From: DATBLE01 sp050258035
GTDB lineage: Bacteria > Actinomycetota > Thermoleophilia > Gaiellales > Gaiellaceae
Assembly (NCBI GenBank): GCA_050258035.1
Contig: JBLMYA010000029.1
Coordinates: 1 to 50,011 of the forward strand
DNA: 50,011 nucleotides
Reading direction: 5' to 3'
Under the pieces are notes generated by a model, which was not told the origin of the DNA, did no database searches, and worked only from the letters and a program-made list of their open reading frames with translations. The position numbers were made by a program, and so were the translations under genes. This document shows, one piece after another, positions 23,593-31,421 of this stretch. Position 1 is the first letter of the stretch; each line of letters starts with the position of its first letter.

Positions 23593-24263
23593 GTGCGATC
23601 TCCCCGCTGGACCAGGAACTCCGCGAACGCGAGGTCCTGGGCGGTGTCGATGTCGAAGGAGCGCTCGCGCGGCATCTCGTAGCCGCGCACGTCCTCGGCC
23701 TCCAGGCCACGCTCGACCACGTCGCCGCGGAACGCGTAGACCGAGCCGTTCCGGACCCACAGCGTCTCGAGCTCGTGGGACGGCCTCAGCCGGTCGTCCT
23801 CCAGGTAGGGGAGCAGCCGGTCGCCCTCGAGGCGCTTCAGCTTCAGCGGGTTACGCGCCGCGTCTGCGACGCAGACGCTGACTGCGGACTCGGCCCCGGT
23901 GCGCTCGAGCAGGCCGACGACACCGCGGACGTCCTCGGGCGCCGTGAACGGCGACGTGCACTGGACGATGGCGAGCGCGTCGAAGCCGCCGAGCTCGTGC
24001 AGTGCATGCATCGCGACGTCGCGAGCCCGGGCGGTCTCGGTCGAGATCTCCGGCGGCCGGCGCAGCGCGACGACGTCCAGACCCTCGGCCTCGGCCAGGA
24101 TCTCGTCGTCGTCGCTCGAGAGCGCGACCACCTCGAAGCACCCGGCCGCGAGCGCGGTCTCGAGCGCGCGCCGGACGAGCGTCCGCCCGCCGAGCCGGGC
24201 CAGGTTCTTGCGCGGGACGCGGGTCGAGCCGCCACGGGCGGGAACGAGGCCGAGCACCCTCAT
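23589..24263 (-). CDS. neuA: Acylneuraminate cytidylyltransferase-like protein (NeuA family, copy 1)
   Basis: 224 residues, typical for single-domain CMP-nonulosonate synthetases. The CTP-binding signature VPARGGSTRVPRKNL is at 7-21, followed by VVALSSDDDEILAEAE, IVQCTSPFTAPEDV and a C-terminal FDIDTAQDLAFAE that supplies metal-binding aspartates. It activates a nonulosonic acid as its CMP derivative. ATG 24263 overlaps the upstream methyltransferase as ATGA. It is separated from neuB/neuC (18522-20718) by the dehydrogenase pair, so it may serve that pathway or a different acid made by its own operon. The copy at 32468 is clearly a different subtype. Confidence 0.82.
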   Translation of the reverse strand: MRVLGLVPARGGSTRVPRKNLARLGGRTLVRRALETALAAGCFEVVALSSDDDEILAEAEGLDVVALRRPPEISTETARARDVAMHALHELGGFDALAIVQCTSPFTAPEDVRGVVGLLERTGAESAVSVCVADAARNPLKLKRLEGDRLLPYLEDDRLRPSHELETLWVRNGSVYAFRGDVVERGLEAEDVRGYEMPRERSFDIDTAQDLAFAEFLVQRGDRT

Positions 24264-25120
24264 ACCGAGAGCTCCTCGATCATCGCCGCGGCGTGCCTGC
24301 TCAGCGCCTCCCACTCCGGCTCTCGGGCATCTGCCGGCCGGAGCAGGAATCCCCAGTGCCCGTCGCCGGAGAGACGGTCGGCGACAGGCTCGTACCCGGC
24401 CCGCAGGAAGAACGCGGTCGCGGTGCCGTGGGTCAGGTAGTACGGGTGGTCGATCTTGGCCGCTCCTTCGACCGTGCCATGCTTCCGCGCCGCGATCAGC
24501 AGGTCGAGGACGTCCACGAACGCGTGCCCGTCTTCGGCGGTCATCCGCCGCATCGACTCCAGGGTCGCGCGGACGTCGAGCAGGTGGTCGATCGTCTGGC
24601 ACAGGAGCACGAGATCCCAGCGCCGCCCGCCGGGGTCGTAGTCCTCGGCGAAGCCGGCGATCGTCTCCATGCCGGCTGCGGCGGCGACCTCGAGCTCGGC
24701 GGGTGCCGGGTCGAGGACCGTCGCCTGGGCACCGAAGGCAGCACGCACGGCGCCCGCGACGATCCCGGTCGAGCCGCCCACGTCCAGCACGGCCCGCGGC
24801 GGCCCGGAGAGGTTGGCCCGGAGGAACTCGACGAGCTCGGCGGCGTATCCCCGCTGGTCGTCCTGAACCGTCTCGGCGTCGATGCGCCGGCCGTGGTAAT
24901 CGCTGACGAGCAGCCGGTAGACGTCCTCGTAGAAGCGCCCGTACTCGACCGGGGTCAGCCGGGGCGAGAGGAATCCGAGCCCGCACCGCCGGCACATGAG
25001 GAGCGGCTGCTCGTAGCCGTACCGGTCGCGCCGCGAGAGCTCGGCGAAGTCGGTCCCGCCGCAGAGGTTGCACGCGGTCACCGGCTCCTTCGCCCGCGCG
25101 TCGTAGTCGTACTCGATCAC
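24260..25120 (-). CDS. Class I SAM methyltransferase with N-terminal zinc ribbon
   Basis: 286 residues. An N-terminal CNLCGG (Cys 17/20) and CRRCGLGF (Cys 43/46) form a likely zinc ribbon, as in sugar C-methyltransferases and related surface-glycan methyltransferases. The SAM motif is AVLDVGGSTGIVAGAV (about 110-125), then ATVLDPAPAE and LLCQTIDHLLD. GTG 25120 overlaps the stop of the upstream gene as GTGA, and the 3' end overlaps neuA as ATGA. It probably methylates a nucleotide sugar or glycan intermediate made by this operon. The substrate is unknown. Confidence 0.8.
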   Translation of the reverse strand: MIEYDYDARAKEPVTACNLCGGTDFAELSRRDRYGYEQPLLMCRRCGLGFLSPRLTPVEYGRFYEDVYRLLVSDYHGRRIDAETVQDDQRGYAAELVEFLRANLSGPPRAVLDVGGSTGIVAGAVRAAFGAQATVLDPAPAELEVAAAAGMETIAGFAEDYDPGGRRWDLVLLCQTIDHLLDVRATLESMRRMTAEDGHAFVDVLDLLIAARKHGTVEGAAKIDHPYYLTHGTATAFFLRAGYEPVADRLSGDGHWGFLLRPADAREPEWEALSRHAAAMIEELSV

Positions 25121-26037
25121 AGTCGTTCCACCAGCTGCTCCCAGCTGCGTGCCGCCGCCGTCTCGCGGGCCCGCGCCCGCAGCCCGTCGAGCAGCGCGGG
25201 GTCGGTCGGCAGCTCGGTGCACTGCTCGATGTCGACGACGTTCTCCATGTGCACGTACTCCGGCGGCGACCAGCGGTCGAGGTTCGTGATCACGACGGCG
25301 CCCGTCTCCATCGCCGCGGCGACCGTCGTGTTGTTCGCGCGAACGCCGTCCGGGAAGAACGCCGCGAAGTAGGTGGTGCCGCGGAGCTCGTTGTAGACGG
25401 CCACGTCCGAGAGGTTGCCGAGGAAGTAGAGGCTCGGGAACACCTCGTGCATCTCGCGGAAGACGACCTCGGCGTCGGCCAGCGACGAGGTCTCGTGGTT
25501 CGCCGCCGAGACGTAGACGGCGTAGGAGCGCCCGGTGGCGTCGAGCAGGTCGCGCAGCCGGCCGAAGCGACTCGTCTGCACCTTGTGCGCCATACCGAAA
25601 GAGAACACCGTCATCTCGGCCTGCGCGTCGTACTCGCGCCGGTCGGTCAGCAGCCCCGGCGTCCAGATCGCCTCAGCTGCCGGGTTCAACGAGGCGACCG
25701 CCTCCTGGATCTCGAGGTTGCCGGCGTGGACGCGCGCCGCCCGGCGGACGATCTCCTCCTCGAGCGGCAACCCGCCCCACTCGTGCAGGTAGGCCTCGCC
25801 CTGCCATCGGCCGAGTCGTGCGCCCACGGTCGTGCGCACCTCCTCCGGCATCTCGCCGACCTTGAACGAGAGCAGCGAGTAGACACCCGGCCAGTCGTCC
25901 TCCAGGCCGAGGAGCGGCACACCGAGCCGGTCGGCGAGCAGCTCGTTGAAGCGCGCGACGCCGGAACGGAAGCCGTCCCGGTGGTGCGTGACGACGGCCC
26001 GGACGCGCGCGGCGCTACCGGGAGCGCCGGGCTGCAT
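25117..26037 (-). CDS. Putative GT-B-like glycosyltransferase, family not recognised
   Basis: 306 residues. The N-terminal region (VRAVVTHHRDGFRSGVARFNELLADRLGVPLLGL) looks like a Rossmann strand-helix with a glycine-rich donor/acceptor loop as in GT4-like enzymes. The C-terminal half (ADAEVVFREMHEVFPSLYFLGNLSDVAVYNELRG and FFPDGVRANNTTVAAAMETGAVVITNLDRWSP) resembles a donor-binding half with the acidic residue of 'AMETG' where GT4 has its ExxxxxxxE. I do not recognise a named family. ATG 26037 overlaps the cytidylyltransferase gene by 23 bp; no other start suits the first strand. Coupled downstream by GTGA to the methyltransferase. Confidence 0.6.
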   Translation of the reverse strand: MQPGAPGSAARVRAVVTHHRDGFRSGVARFNELLADRLGVPLLGLEDDWPGVYSLLSFKVGEMPEEVRTTVGARLGRWQGEAYLHEWGGLPLEEEIVRRAARVHAGNLEIQEAVASLNPAAEAIWTPGLLTDRREYDAQAEMTVFSFGMAHKVQTSRFGRLRDLLDATGRSYAVYVSAANHETSSLADAEVVFREMHEVFPSLYFLGNLSDVAVYNELRGTTYFAAFFPDGVRANNTTVAAAMETGAVVITNLDRWSPPEYVHMENVVDIEQCTELPTDPALLDGLRARARETAAARSWEQLVERL

Positions 26038-26455
26038 ACCGCTCGAGGATCGCCGTCGACGAGTCCACGACGGTGTCGAGGTATACCACCTCGGTTCCGG
26101 CCACAGCGCAGGCGGCGAGCTCGTCCTCGGGCAGCCGGCCGCGCCAGTCGGCGCCTTTCGCGTAGTACCGCGGGCCGAGCAGCCGGAGCACCTCGACCGT
26201 GGGGACCGACGACAGGTGCGTGTACCGGACGAAGCGCATCGCGTCGATCACCGCCCCGCGCTCGGCCTGCTCGAGGAGCGGCGGGTGCTTCTCCCCGACC
26301 CACACGTCCGGCGAGACGTTGCACAGAACGGGCGGTCCGAGCGCCGCGGCGGCCTCGAAGTAGGCGACGTGCCCGTGGTGGAGCGGGTCGAATCCGCCGT
26401 CGACCATCGTCACCTCGCCGCGGTATCTGCCGAGGTCCTCGCTCGCGACGATCAC
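26015..26455 (-). CDS. Cytidylyltransferase-like nucleotidyltransferase (HldE-C/TagD type)
   Basis: 146 residues. The nucleotidyltransferase motif GGFDPLHHGHVAYF (HHGH at 26-29) marks the CTP/ATP-binding site. RYYAKGADWRGRLPEDELAACAVAG and the C-terminal VDSSTAILERY resemble the heptose-1-phosphate adenylyltransferase half of HldE more than TagD. It would activate a sugar-1-phosphate or polyol phosphate, supplying a donor for the glycosyltransferases in this operon. GTG 26455 is taken as start because it precedes the conserved VIVASEDLGRYRGEV lead-in; the internal ATG nearer the motif is possible. It is the first gene of the 26455-22861 operon and faces the GT32 gene at 26474. Confidence 0.75.
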   Translation of the reverse strand: MIVASEDLGRYRGEVTMVDGGFDPLHHGHVAYFEAAAALGPPVLCNVSPDVWVGEKHPPLLEQAERGAVIDAMRFVRYTHLSSVPTVEVLRLLGPRYYAKGADWRGRLPEDELAACAVAGTEVVYLDTVVDSSTAILERYAARRSR

Positions 26456-26458
26456 TGG

Positions 26459-26464
26459 TAGCTT
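26459..26464 (+). promoter_or_regulatory. -10 box TAGCTT for the gene at 26474
   Basis: TAGCTT ends 9 nt before the TTG at 26474. The whole divergent gap is only 18 bp, so the promoter sits inside it. No clear box was found for the opposite gene. Confidence 0.38.
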
Positions 26465-26473
26465 CTGCCGGCC

Positions 26474-27241
26474 TTGCTCATCCCGCGCATCTTCCACCAG
26501 ATCTGGGTCGGACCCGACCCCATGCCGGCCGAGTTCTACGAGTACCAGCAGACCTGGCTCGGCCATCACCCCGGCTGGGAGCTCAGGTTCTGGACGGAGG
26601 AGACCTTCCCGAAGGCCGAGGAGCTCCGCCGCCCGGAGGCGGCCGAGAAGCTGCGCGCGCCCTGGGAGCGCGGCGACATCTTCCGGCTGGAGTGCCTGTG
26701 GCGCTGGGGCGGCGTCCACGTCGACACCGACTTCGAGTGCAAGAAGTCGATCGAGCCGTTGATCGAGAATGCCGAGTTCTTCATCGGCCTGCGGAAGCCG
26801 GGCAACGTGAACGGCGCGCTGATGGGCGCGGTTGCGGGGCACCCGCTACTCGACCGCGGGCTGACCGAGATCAGGCCGCGCGAGTCGTACGGCCTCCAGA
26901 TGGGGGCCGGCCACGCGAACGTGAAGGACGAAACGGGCCCGCAGTTCCTCGACGCCATCCTCATCGGCCGCGACGACGTGCTCTTCGTCGACCCGCCGCT
27001 CTTCTACCCCCGCAACCCGAAGCAGCAGGAGGAGGCGTACGCGATCCACCATCGGATGCGGTCGTGGAAGGACGCCGAGGGGCTGCGCGACTCGTTGAAG
27101 AAGGCCGAGAAGCGCCTTCACAAGGCACAGGTCGACGCGCAGACGTGGCGGCGCCGCGCCGAGAAGGCCGAGGCCCGGCTCGCGCGCTACGAGCGCGTGT
27201 TCAAGCCGGCGCTCGTGGCCCGGCGGAAGCTACGCGGCTAG
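26474..27241 (+). CDS. OCH1-like (GT32) glycosyltransferase, TTG start
   Basis: 255 residues. It begins LLIPRIFHQIWVGPDPMP; the DxD motif lies in GGVHVDTDFECKKSIEP (DTD at 84-86). The C-terminal about 45 residues (KKAEKRLHKAQVDAQTWRRRAEKAEARLARYE) form a strong coiled coil, so it may oligomerise or bind a partner. TTG 26474 is the only start codon before the family's N-terminal IPRIFHQIW. It is monocistronic and shares its promoter gap with the cytidylyltransferase operon. The 3' end overlaps the converging gene at 27201 by 41 bp. Closely related to the protein at 22861. Confidence 0.8.
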   Translation: MLIPRIFHQIWVGPDPMPAEFYEYQQTWLGHHPGWELRFWTEETFPKAEELRRPEAAEKLRAPWERGDIFRLECLWRWGGVHVDTDFECKKSIEPLIENAEFFIGLRKPGNVNGALMGAVAGHPLLDRGLTEIRPRESYGLQMGAGHANVKDETGPQFLDAILIGRDDVLFVDPPLFYPRNPKQQEEAYAIHHRMRSWKDAEGLRDSLKKAEKRLHKAQVDAQTWRRRAEKAEARLARYERVFKPALVARRKLRG

Positions 27242-28199
27242 CGAACCGCTCGACCGCCGCGTCGTCGCCCGCCCGGACCTGCTCGTAGTCGGCGTCCGGC
27301 ACGGCGCGGTGCAGCACCTCCAGGTGGACCGGCACGGTCTGCGGGATCCCGTAGAAGGTGAGCACGGGCACGCCGAGGAACGGGCCGAGGTAGGAAAACC
27401 CGCCGTACGTGGCGAACAGGCCCCGCGCGCCGGCGACGATCCGGGTCTGCACCGCCAGGTTGTCCTCGGGCCGCAGCAGATGGGCGACCGGATGCACGCG
27501 CGGGTGGCTCGCCGCCCACTCCTCGTGGTCGTCGAGCTCGAGGCCGGTGGCCAGCATCACGACGTCGACCGACTCTGCGAGCCGCTCGACGCTCCGGCGC
27601 AGGAACATGCGGTTCTCCTCGCTCGGCGGCAGGCACTCGTTGAAGTACGCCTTCACCGCCACGTAGTCGCGCGGGAGCCCGGGCTCCGGCTCGGCCTCGA
27701 TCCGCCGGTACTCGAGCCGGTTCCAGACGTCGTCGAGCGGCGTGCCCTTGAACCACAGCCCGCGCAGGCGCGTGAACATGTAGCCCGGGTGGACGACTGC
27801 GACGTCTCCGAGCCGCGCGCGCGCGAGCTCGACGAGGCGCCGGTCGAAGTCCTCCACGCGCAGCTGCTTGAGGTCGCCGGCGCGGGCACGGCGCTCCTCG
27901 AGCTGCGGGAGGTACTGCTCGTACGGGACGAGCTCGAGGACGTCGAGCGCGCCGGCGGCGAAGTCCCGGTACCAGAGCGCGGCGCCGCCGCGGGTGACGA
28001 CCGTCGCCCGTTCGGGCCGGATCCCGTGCCGGTGCAGCTCGCGCCGCAGGAACGGGATCCAGTACTCGAGCTCGTAGCCGATCTCGCCGAGGAACGGGCC
28101 GAGGAGGAGCGGCTTTCCGCTCCGGAGGGACCGCTCGGTCAGGCGGGCGCGCGTGCGGACGTCCGCCTCGCGCCGGAGTGCGTCCCAGAGGTGCGCCAC
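27201..28199 (-). CDS. Stand-alone copy of the domain fused at 2977-5268; function unknown
   Basis: 332 residues, no named family recognised. It contains LLLGPFLGEIGYELEYWIPFLRRE, TVVTRGGAALWYRDF, DYVAVKAYFNECLPPSEENR and GARGLFATYGGFSYLGPFLGVPVLTFYG. The order and spacing match the C-terminal domain of the protein at 2977 (GPWVDDQIGELLFWIPFLRW, LVVLARPESAAWYEG, DFVAVRFENAEL, ARSSGFAGSYGVLPYLASLHGVPS). The late glycine-rich segment resembles the donor half of GT-B or ADP-heptose-type transferases. GTG 28199 is chosen because TAGACT ends 8 nt upstream. Monocistronic; divergent from the SWDN glycosyltransferase at 28225, so free domain and GT are again paired, this time in trans. Confidence 0.65.
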   Translation of the reverse strand: MAHLWDALRREADVRTRARLTERSLRSGKPLLLGPFLGEIGYELEYWIPFLRRELHRHGIRPERATVVTRGGAALWYRDFAAGALDVLELVPYEQYLPQLEERRARAGDLKQLRVEDFDRRLVELARARLGDVAVVHPGYMFTRLRGLWFKGTPLDDVWNRLEYRRIEAEPEPGLPRDYVAVKAYFNECLPPSEENRMFLRRSVERLAESVDVVMLATGLELDDHEEWAASHPRVHPVAHLLRPEDNLAVQTRIVAGARGLFATYGGFSYLGPFLGVPVLTFYGIPQTVPVHLEVLHRAVPDADYEQVRAGDDAAVERFASRVASAGPRAPA

Positions 28200-28207
28200 G
28201 GCCGCCG

Positions 28208-28217
28208 AGTCTACGCT
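28208..28217. promoter_or_regulatory. Divergent -10 pair sharing one TA step
   Basis: AGTCTACGCT. The minus-strand TAGACT (28213-28208) ends 8 nt before GTG 28199. The plus-strand TACGCT (28212-28217) ends 7 nt before GTG 28225. Both spacings fit leaderless transcription. This is the cleanest of the four shared-TA promoters. Confidence 0.55.
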
Positions 28218-28224
28218 GGTGCCC

Positions 28225-29562
28225 GTGCGGATCCTGTTCTTCACACGGCGCTGGGTGCTCAGGCGCTTCGAGGACGTCTTCGTCGAGCTCGCGAACGAGG
28301 GGCACGAGATCGTCGTCGGCGGCCCGAACGGCGACTCGCGGACGCTGCCGAAGCGGTTGCGGAACGCCGGCGTCCGCCGCGAAGCCTACGACGAGGCGGT
28401 CACGCCCGAGCGCGGCTACGCGGTCGCGCTCCTCCGCCATGCCCGTGATTACCTCTGGTACCTCTCGGACGAGCAGCGGGTGGGCTCCTTCACCCGACGG
28501 CGCGCGCTGAACTGGCTCGTCGACTCCGCCACCGCAGGCACCCGGAACGCCGATCCGTCCTGGCCCGACCCGATCGTCCGCATCGACGAGGACGACCGGG
28601 TCGCGCTGGAGGGGCACCTCGCCGCCATGGAGGCGCGCATCCCGCCAGACCCCGGGGTGCTGGACCTCGTTCGGCGTGTGAAGCCCGATGTCGTCCTCGT
28701 GTCCCCGCTCGTCACGCAGCGCTACCGCCAGACCGACGTGGTCAAGGCCGCGCGCGAGCTCGGAATCCCGTCCGGCTTCCTCGTGTACAGCTGGGACAAC
28801 CTCTCGAACAAGGGACGGATCCACGTCCCCCCCGACCGCGTGTACGTCTGGAACGACCTCCAACGGTGGGAGGCCGAGACGCTGCACGAAATCGACCCCG
28901 ACGCGATCGTGCTCACCGGAGCGCCGCACTGGGACGAGTTCTTCGCGATGACGCCGTCGATCACCCGCGACGAGCTGTGCGCGCGGCACGGCTTCGACCC
29001 CGCCAGGCCGATCGTCCTCTACCTCGGCTCCACGAACGACGTCGCCCCGAAGGAGACCGTCGTCGTCGAGCGCTGGCTGGAAGCGGTTCGCGCGAGGATC
29101 GACGCGAACGTCCTGATCCGTCGCCACCCGGGCGAGCCCACGCGCTGGGAGGGCTGGGCGCCGAAAGACGAGCGGGTGTCGCTCTCCGCGGAGCCGCACA
29201 TCGCCGGGAACGACCTCTTCGACGAGCTGACGCACGCCGACGCAGCCGTCGGCCTGAACACGAGCGCGCAGATCGAGGCGAGCATCGTCGGCACGCCGGT
29301 CTACACGTTCTCCGGCGGGGCGGATGCGCCGGGCCAGGAGGGATCGCTCCACTTCTACTACCTGCTGCGCGAGCGGGGCGGCGTCGTCCAGTACGGCCAC
29401 ACACTCGACGAGCACGTCGCGCAGCTCGAGCGGGGGCTTGCCGGCGAGGTCGACCGCGACGCGATCCGCGCGTTCGCGGAGGCGTTCGTGCGCCCGAACG
29501 GCCTCGACCGGCCGGTGGCGCCTCAGCTGGCGGAGGAGATCCGCAGGCTCGCGAGGACCTGA
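28225..29562 (+). CDS. Surface-glycan glycosyltransferase, SWDN family (RRHP variant)
   Basis: 445 residues, the shortest member. Landmarks: VRILFFTRRWVLRRFEDVFV, YSWDNLSNKGRIHVPPDR near 189, VYVWNDLQRWEAETLHEI, LTGAPHWDEFFAM, VLYLGSTNDVAPKE, IRRHPGEPTRW near 297 (relatives: VRPHP), VGLNTSAQIEASI, GQEGSLHFYYLLRERGG and FVRPNGLDRPVAP. GTG 28225 rather than GTG 28219 is preferred, because only the former has a usable 7-nt spacing from TACGCT. It is closest by eye to the gene at 17199. The 3' end overlaps the transketolase gene by 40 bp on the other strand. Confidence 0.7.
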   Translation: MRILFFTRRWVLRRFEDVFVELANEGHEIVVGGPNGDSRTLPKRLRNAGVRREAYDEAVTPERGYAVALLRHARDYLWYLSDEQRVGSFTRRRALNWLVDSATAGTRNADPSWPDPIVRIDEDDRVALEGHLAAMEARIPPDPGVLDLVRRVKPDVVLVSPLVTQRYRQTDVVKAARELGIPSGFLVYSWDNLSNKGRIHVPPDRVYVWNDLQRWEAETLHEIDPDAIVLTGAPHWDEFFAMTPSITRDELCARHGFDPARPIVLYLGSTNDVAPKETVVVERWLEAVRARIDANVLIRRHPGEPTRWEGWAPKDERVSLSAEPHIAGNDLFDELTHADAAVGLNTSAQIEASIVGTPVYTFSGGADAPGQEGSLHFYYLLRERGGVVQYGHTLDEHVAQLERGLAGEVDRDAIRAFAEAFVRPNGLDRPVAPQLAEEIRRLART

Positions 29563-31421
29563 GCGGCGATTCCCTCGCCGTCGAGCCCGTGCGCGGCGAG
29601 CACCTCGTTGTTGCCGCCGCTCTTCGGGATGCTCGTCACGCCGATCTTGCGGACGCGCGCCGCCGCCTCCGGAACCTCGGCGGCGAGCGCGGCCAGGACC
29701 GCGTCGCCCTGCCCCCCGGAGACGTAGTGGTTGTCCAGCGTGACGATGGTCGCGTCACCGGCCGCGTCGGCCAGCCACGCTCCGTCCACGTCGCGCAGCC
29801 ACGGGACCGCGACCACGCCAGCGTCGATCCCCTCCGAGTCGAGCAGGTCGGCCGCCCGCCAGGCACCGCCCATCATCACCGGCCCCGCGCCGACGAAGAC
29901 GAGGTCGCCGCCCGGTCGCAGCACCGTCCCCCGGCCGGGCACGAGCTCCTCGATCGCGGGCGGGTCGAAGCCGAGCGACCAGGGCACGCTGACGAGGCGC
30001 AGGTACACCGATCCCGGCGCGTGGTCGACCATCCAGTCGACCGCGGCGCGCACCTCGGCCTCGCAGAAGGGCTCGACCAGCGCCATCCCCGGCATCGCGC
30101 CGAGCGCGGAGATGTCCCTGACGGACTGGTGCGAGTGCCCGGGCCCGCCGGGGACGATGCCGGCGAGCGAGCCGACGTAGATCACCTTCGATCTCTCGGT
30201 CGCGTTGTTGTAGATCTGCTCGTTCGGGCGGGTGGAGAGGAAGCAGGCGAACGAGTGGCACACGGGCAGGAGCCCCGCGAGCGCCATCGTCCCCGCCTGC
30301 GAGACCATGTCCTGCTCGGCGATCCCGCATTCGAAGAAGCGGTACGGATAGCGCTCCCGGAAGTCGACGAGCCCCGTGTCGAGCCGCAGGTCGGCGTCGA
30401 GCGCGACCAGCCGCGGCTCGCGCGCGGCCGCCTCGACGAGCGCTTCGCCGTAGGTCGGAACGAGCCGCTGGCGCTCCTTCGGCGCCGAGCGGTGCTCGGG
30501 CGGCGGCGCCTCGACGAGCCCGACCGGAGCCGCTCCGAGCCGCGCGAGCCGCTCGTTCAGCCGCGTCTCGATCTCCGCGAGCGCGCGCCCGTACTCGTCC
30601 TCGGTCGGCGCGCCCGAGTGGTAGCCGTACAGGGCGGTGTCCGAGCGCGGCAGACAGCCCTCCGGCTCCATGAACGAGACGCCCGCGCCCTTCCGCGTGT
30701 GAGCAACGATCGCCCGCGGCCCCTCCGCCTCGAGCTCGAGCGCCTCTGCCAGCGCCCGGAGGTCGTGGCCGTCGCACTCGGTCACCGTCCACCCGAAGAC
30801 GCGCAGCTTCGCCGCGAGGTCGCCGAGGTCGCTGACCTCGGAGACCCAGGTGTCCGACTGCACCTCGTTCCGGTCGACGATCATCGTGATCTCGTCGAGC
30901 TTCCGGTTCGCGGTCGGCTGGAGCGACTCCCAGAACTGTCCTTCCTGGAGCTCGCCGTCGCCGGTGAGGACGTACACCTTGCCGGCCCGCCCGAGCAGCC
31001 TGTCGGCGAGCACGAACCCGCGGGCCTTGGCGACGCCCATCCCGAGCGAGCCGGTGCTCGTGACGACCTCGGGCGTGGCGGCCACGTCGGGGTGGCCGGG
31101 CAGCCCGTCGAGCTTGCGCAGCTCGTGGATCAGCCCGAACTCGAGCCGCCCGAGCGCGGCCAGCACCGCGTACAGCCCGGGCACGTCGTGACCCTTCGAC
31201 GAGAAGTACCGGTCGCCGTCGCCGAGCACCTCGAGATGGAGCCAGGAGACGATGTCGACCGAGCTGAACGTCGTTCCCGGGTGACCCGAGCCGGCACGCT
31301 CGATCATGTACAGGGCGTTCAGCCGGCACACGTCGGCGAACGCGGCGGCGCGTTCGAACCGGTCGCCGTCGAGCTCGGCGATGCGGCGGCACTCCTCGAG
31401 GGGGACGTACCGGAGGCTCAC
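29523..31421 (-). CDS. Transketolase-family enzyme
   Basis: 632 residues in one chain: a TPP-binding half with GSGHPGTTFSSVDIVSWLHLEVL split over 44-66, SSKGHDVPGLYAVLAALG and TGDGELQEGQFWE (about 160-172), and a pyrimidine/C-terminal half with FFECGIAEQDMVSQAGTMALAG and VPGGPGHSHQSVRDI. It transfers a two-carbon ketol unit between sugar phosphates, or in surface loci makes unusual keto- or branched sugars. GTG 31421 overlaps the preceding stop as GTGA. It is the last gene of the operon 34626 > 33187 > 32468 > 31418 > 29523. Its presence beside a neuA-like and an aldehyde dehydrogenase gene suggests a dedicated sugar pathway and not central metabolism (inference). Confidence 0.85.
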   Translation of the reverse strand: MSLRYVPLEECRRIAELDGDRFERAAAFADVCRLNALYMIERAGSGHPGTTFSSVDIVSWLHLEVLGDGDRYFSSKGHDVPGLYAVLAALGRLEFGLIHELRKLDGLPGHPDVAATPEVVTSTGSLGMGVAKARGFVLADRLLGRAGKVYVLTGDGELQEGQFWESLQPTANRKLDEITMIVDRNEVQSDTWVSEVSDLGDLAAKLRVFGWTVTECDGHDLRALAEALELEAEGPRAIVAHTRKGAGVSFMEPEGCLPRSDTALYGYHSGAPTEDEYGRALAEIETRLNERLARLGAAPVGLVEAPPPEHRSAPKERQRLVPTYGEALVEAAAREPRLVALDADLRLDTGLVDFRERYPYRFFECGIAEQDMVSQAGTMALAGLLPVCHSFACFLSTRPNEQIYNNATERSKVIYVGSLAGIVPGGPGHSHQSVRDISALGAMPGMALVEPFCEAEVRAAVDWMVDHAPGSVYLRLVSVPWSLGFDPPAIEELVPGRGTVLRPGGDLVFVGAGPVMMGGAWRAADLLDSEGIDAGVVAVPWLRDVDGAWLADAAGDATIVTLDNHYVSGGQGDAVLAALAAEVPEAAARVRKIGVTSIPKSGGNNEVLAAHGLDGEGIAAQVLASLRISSAS

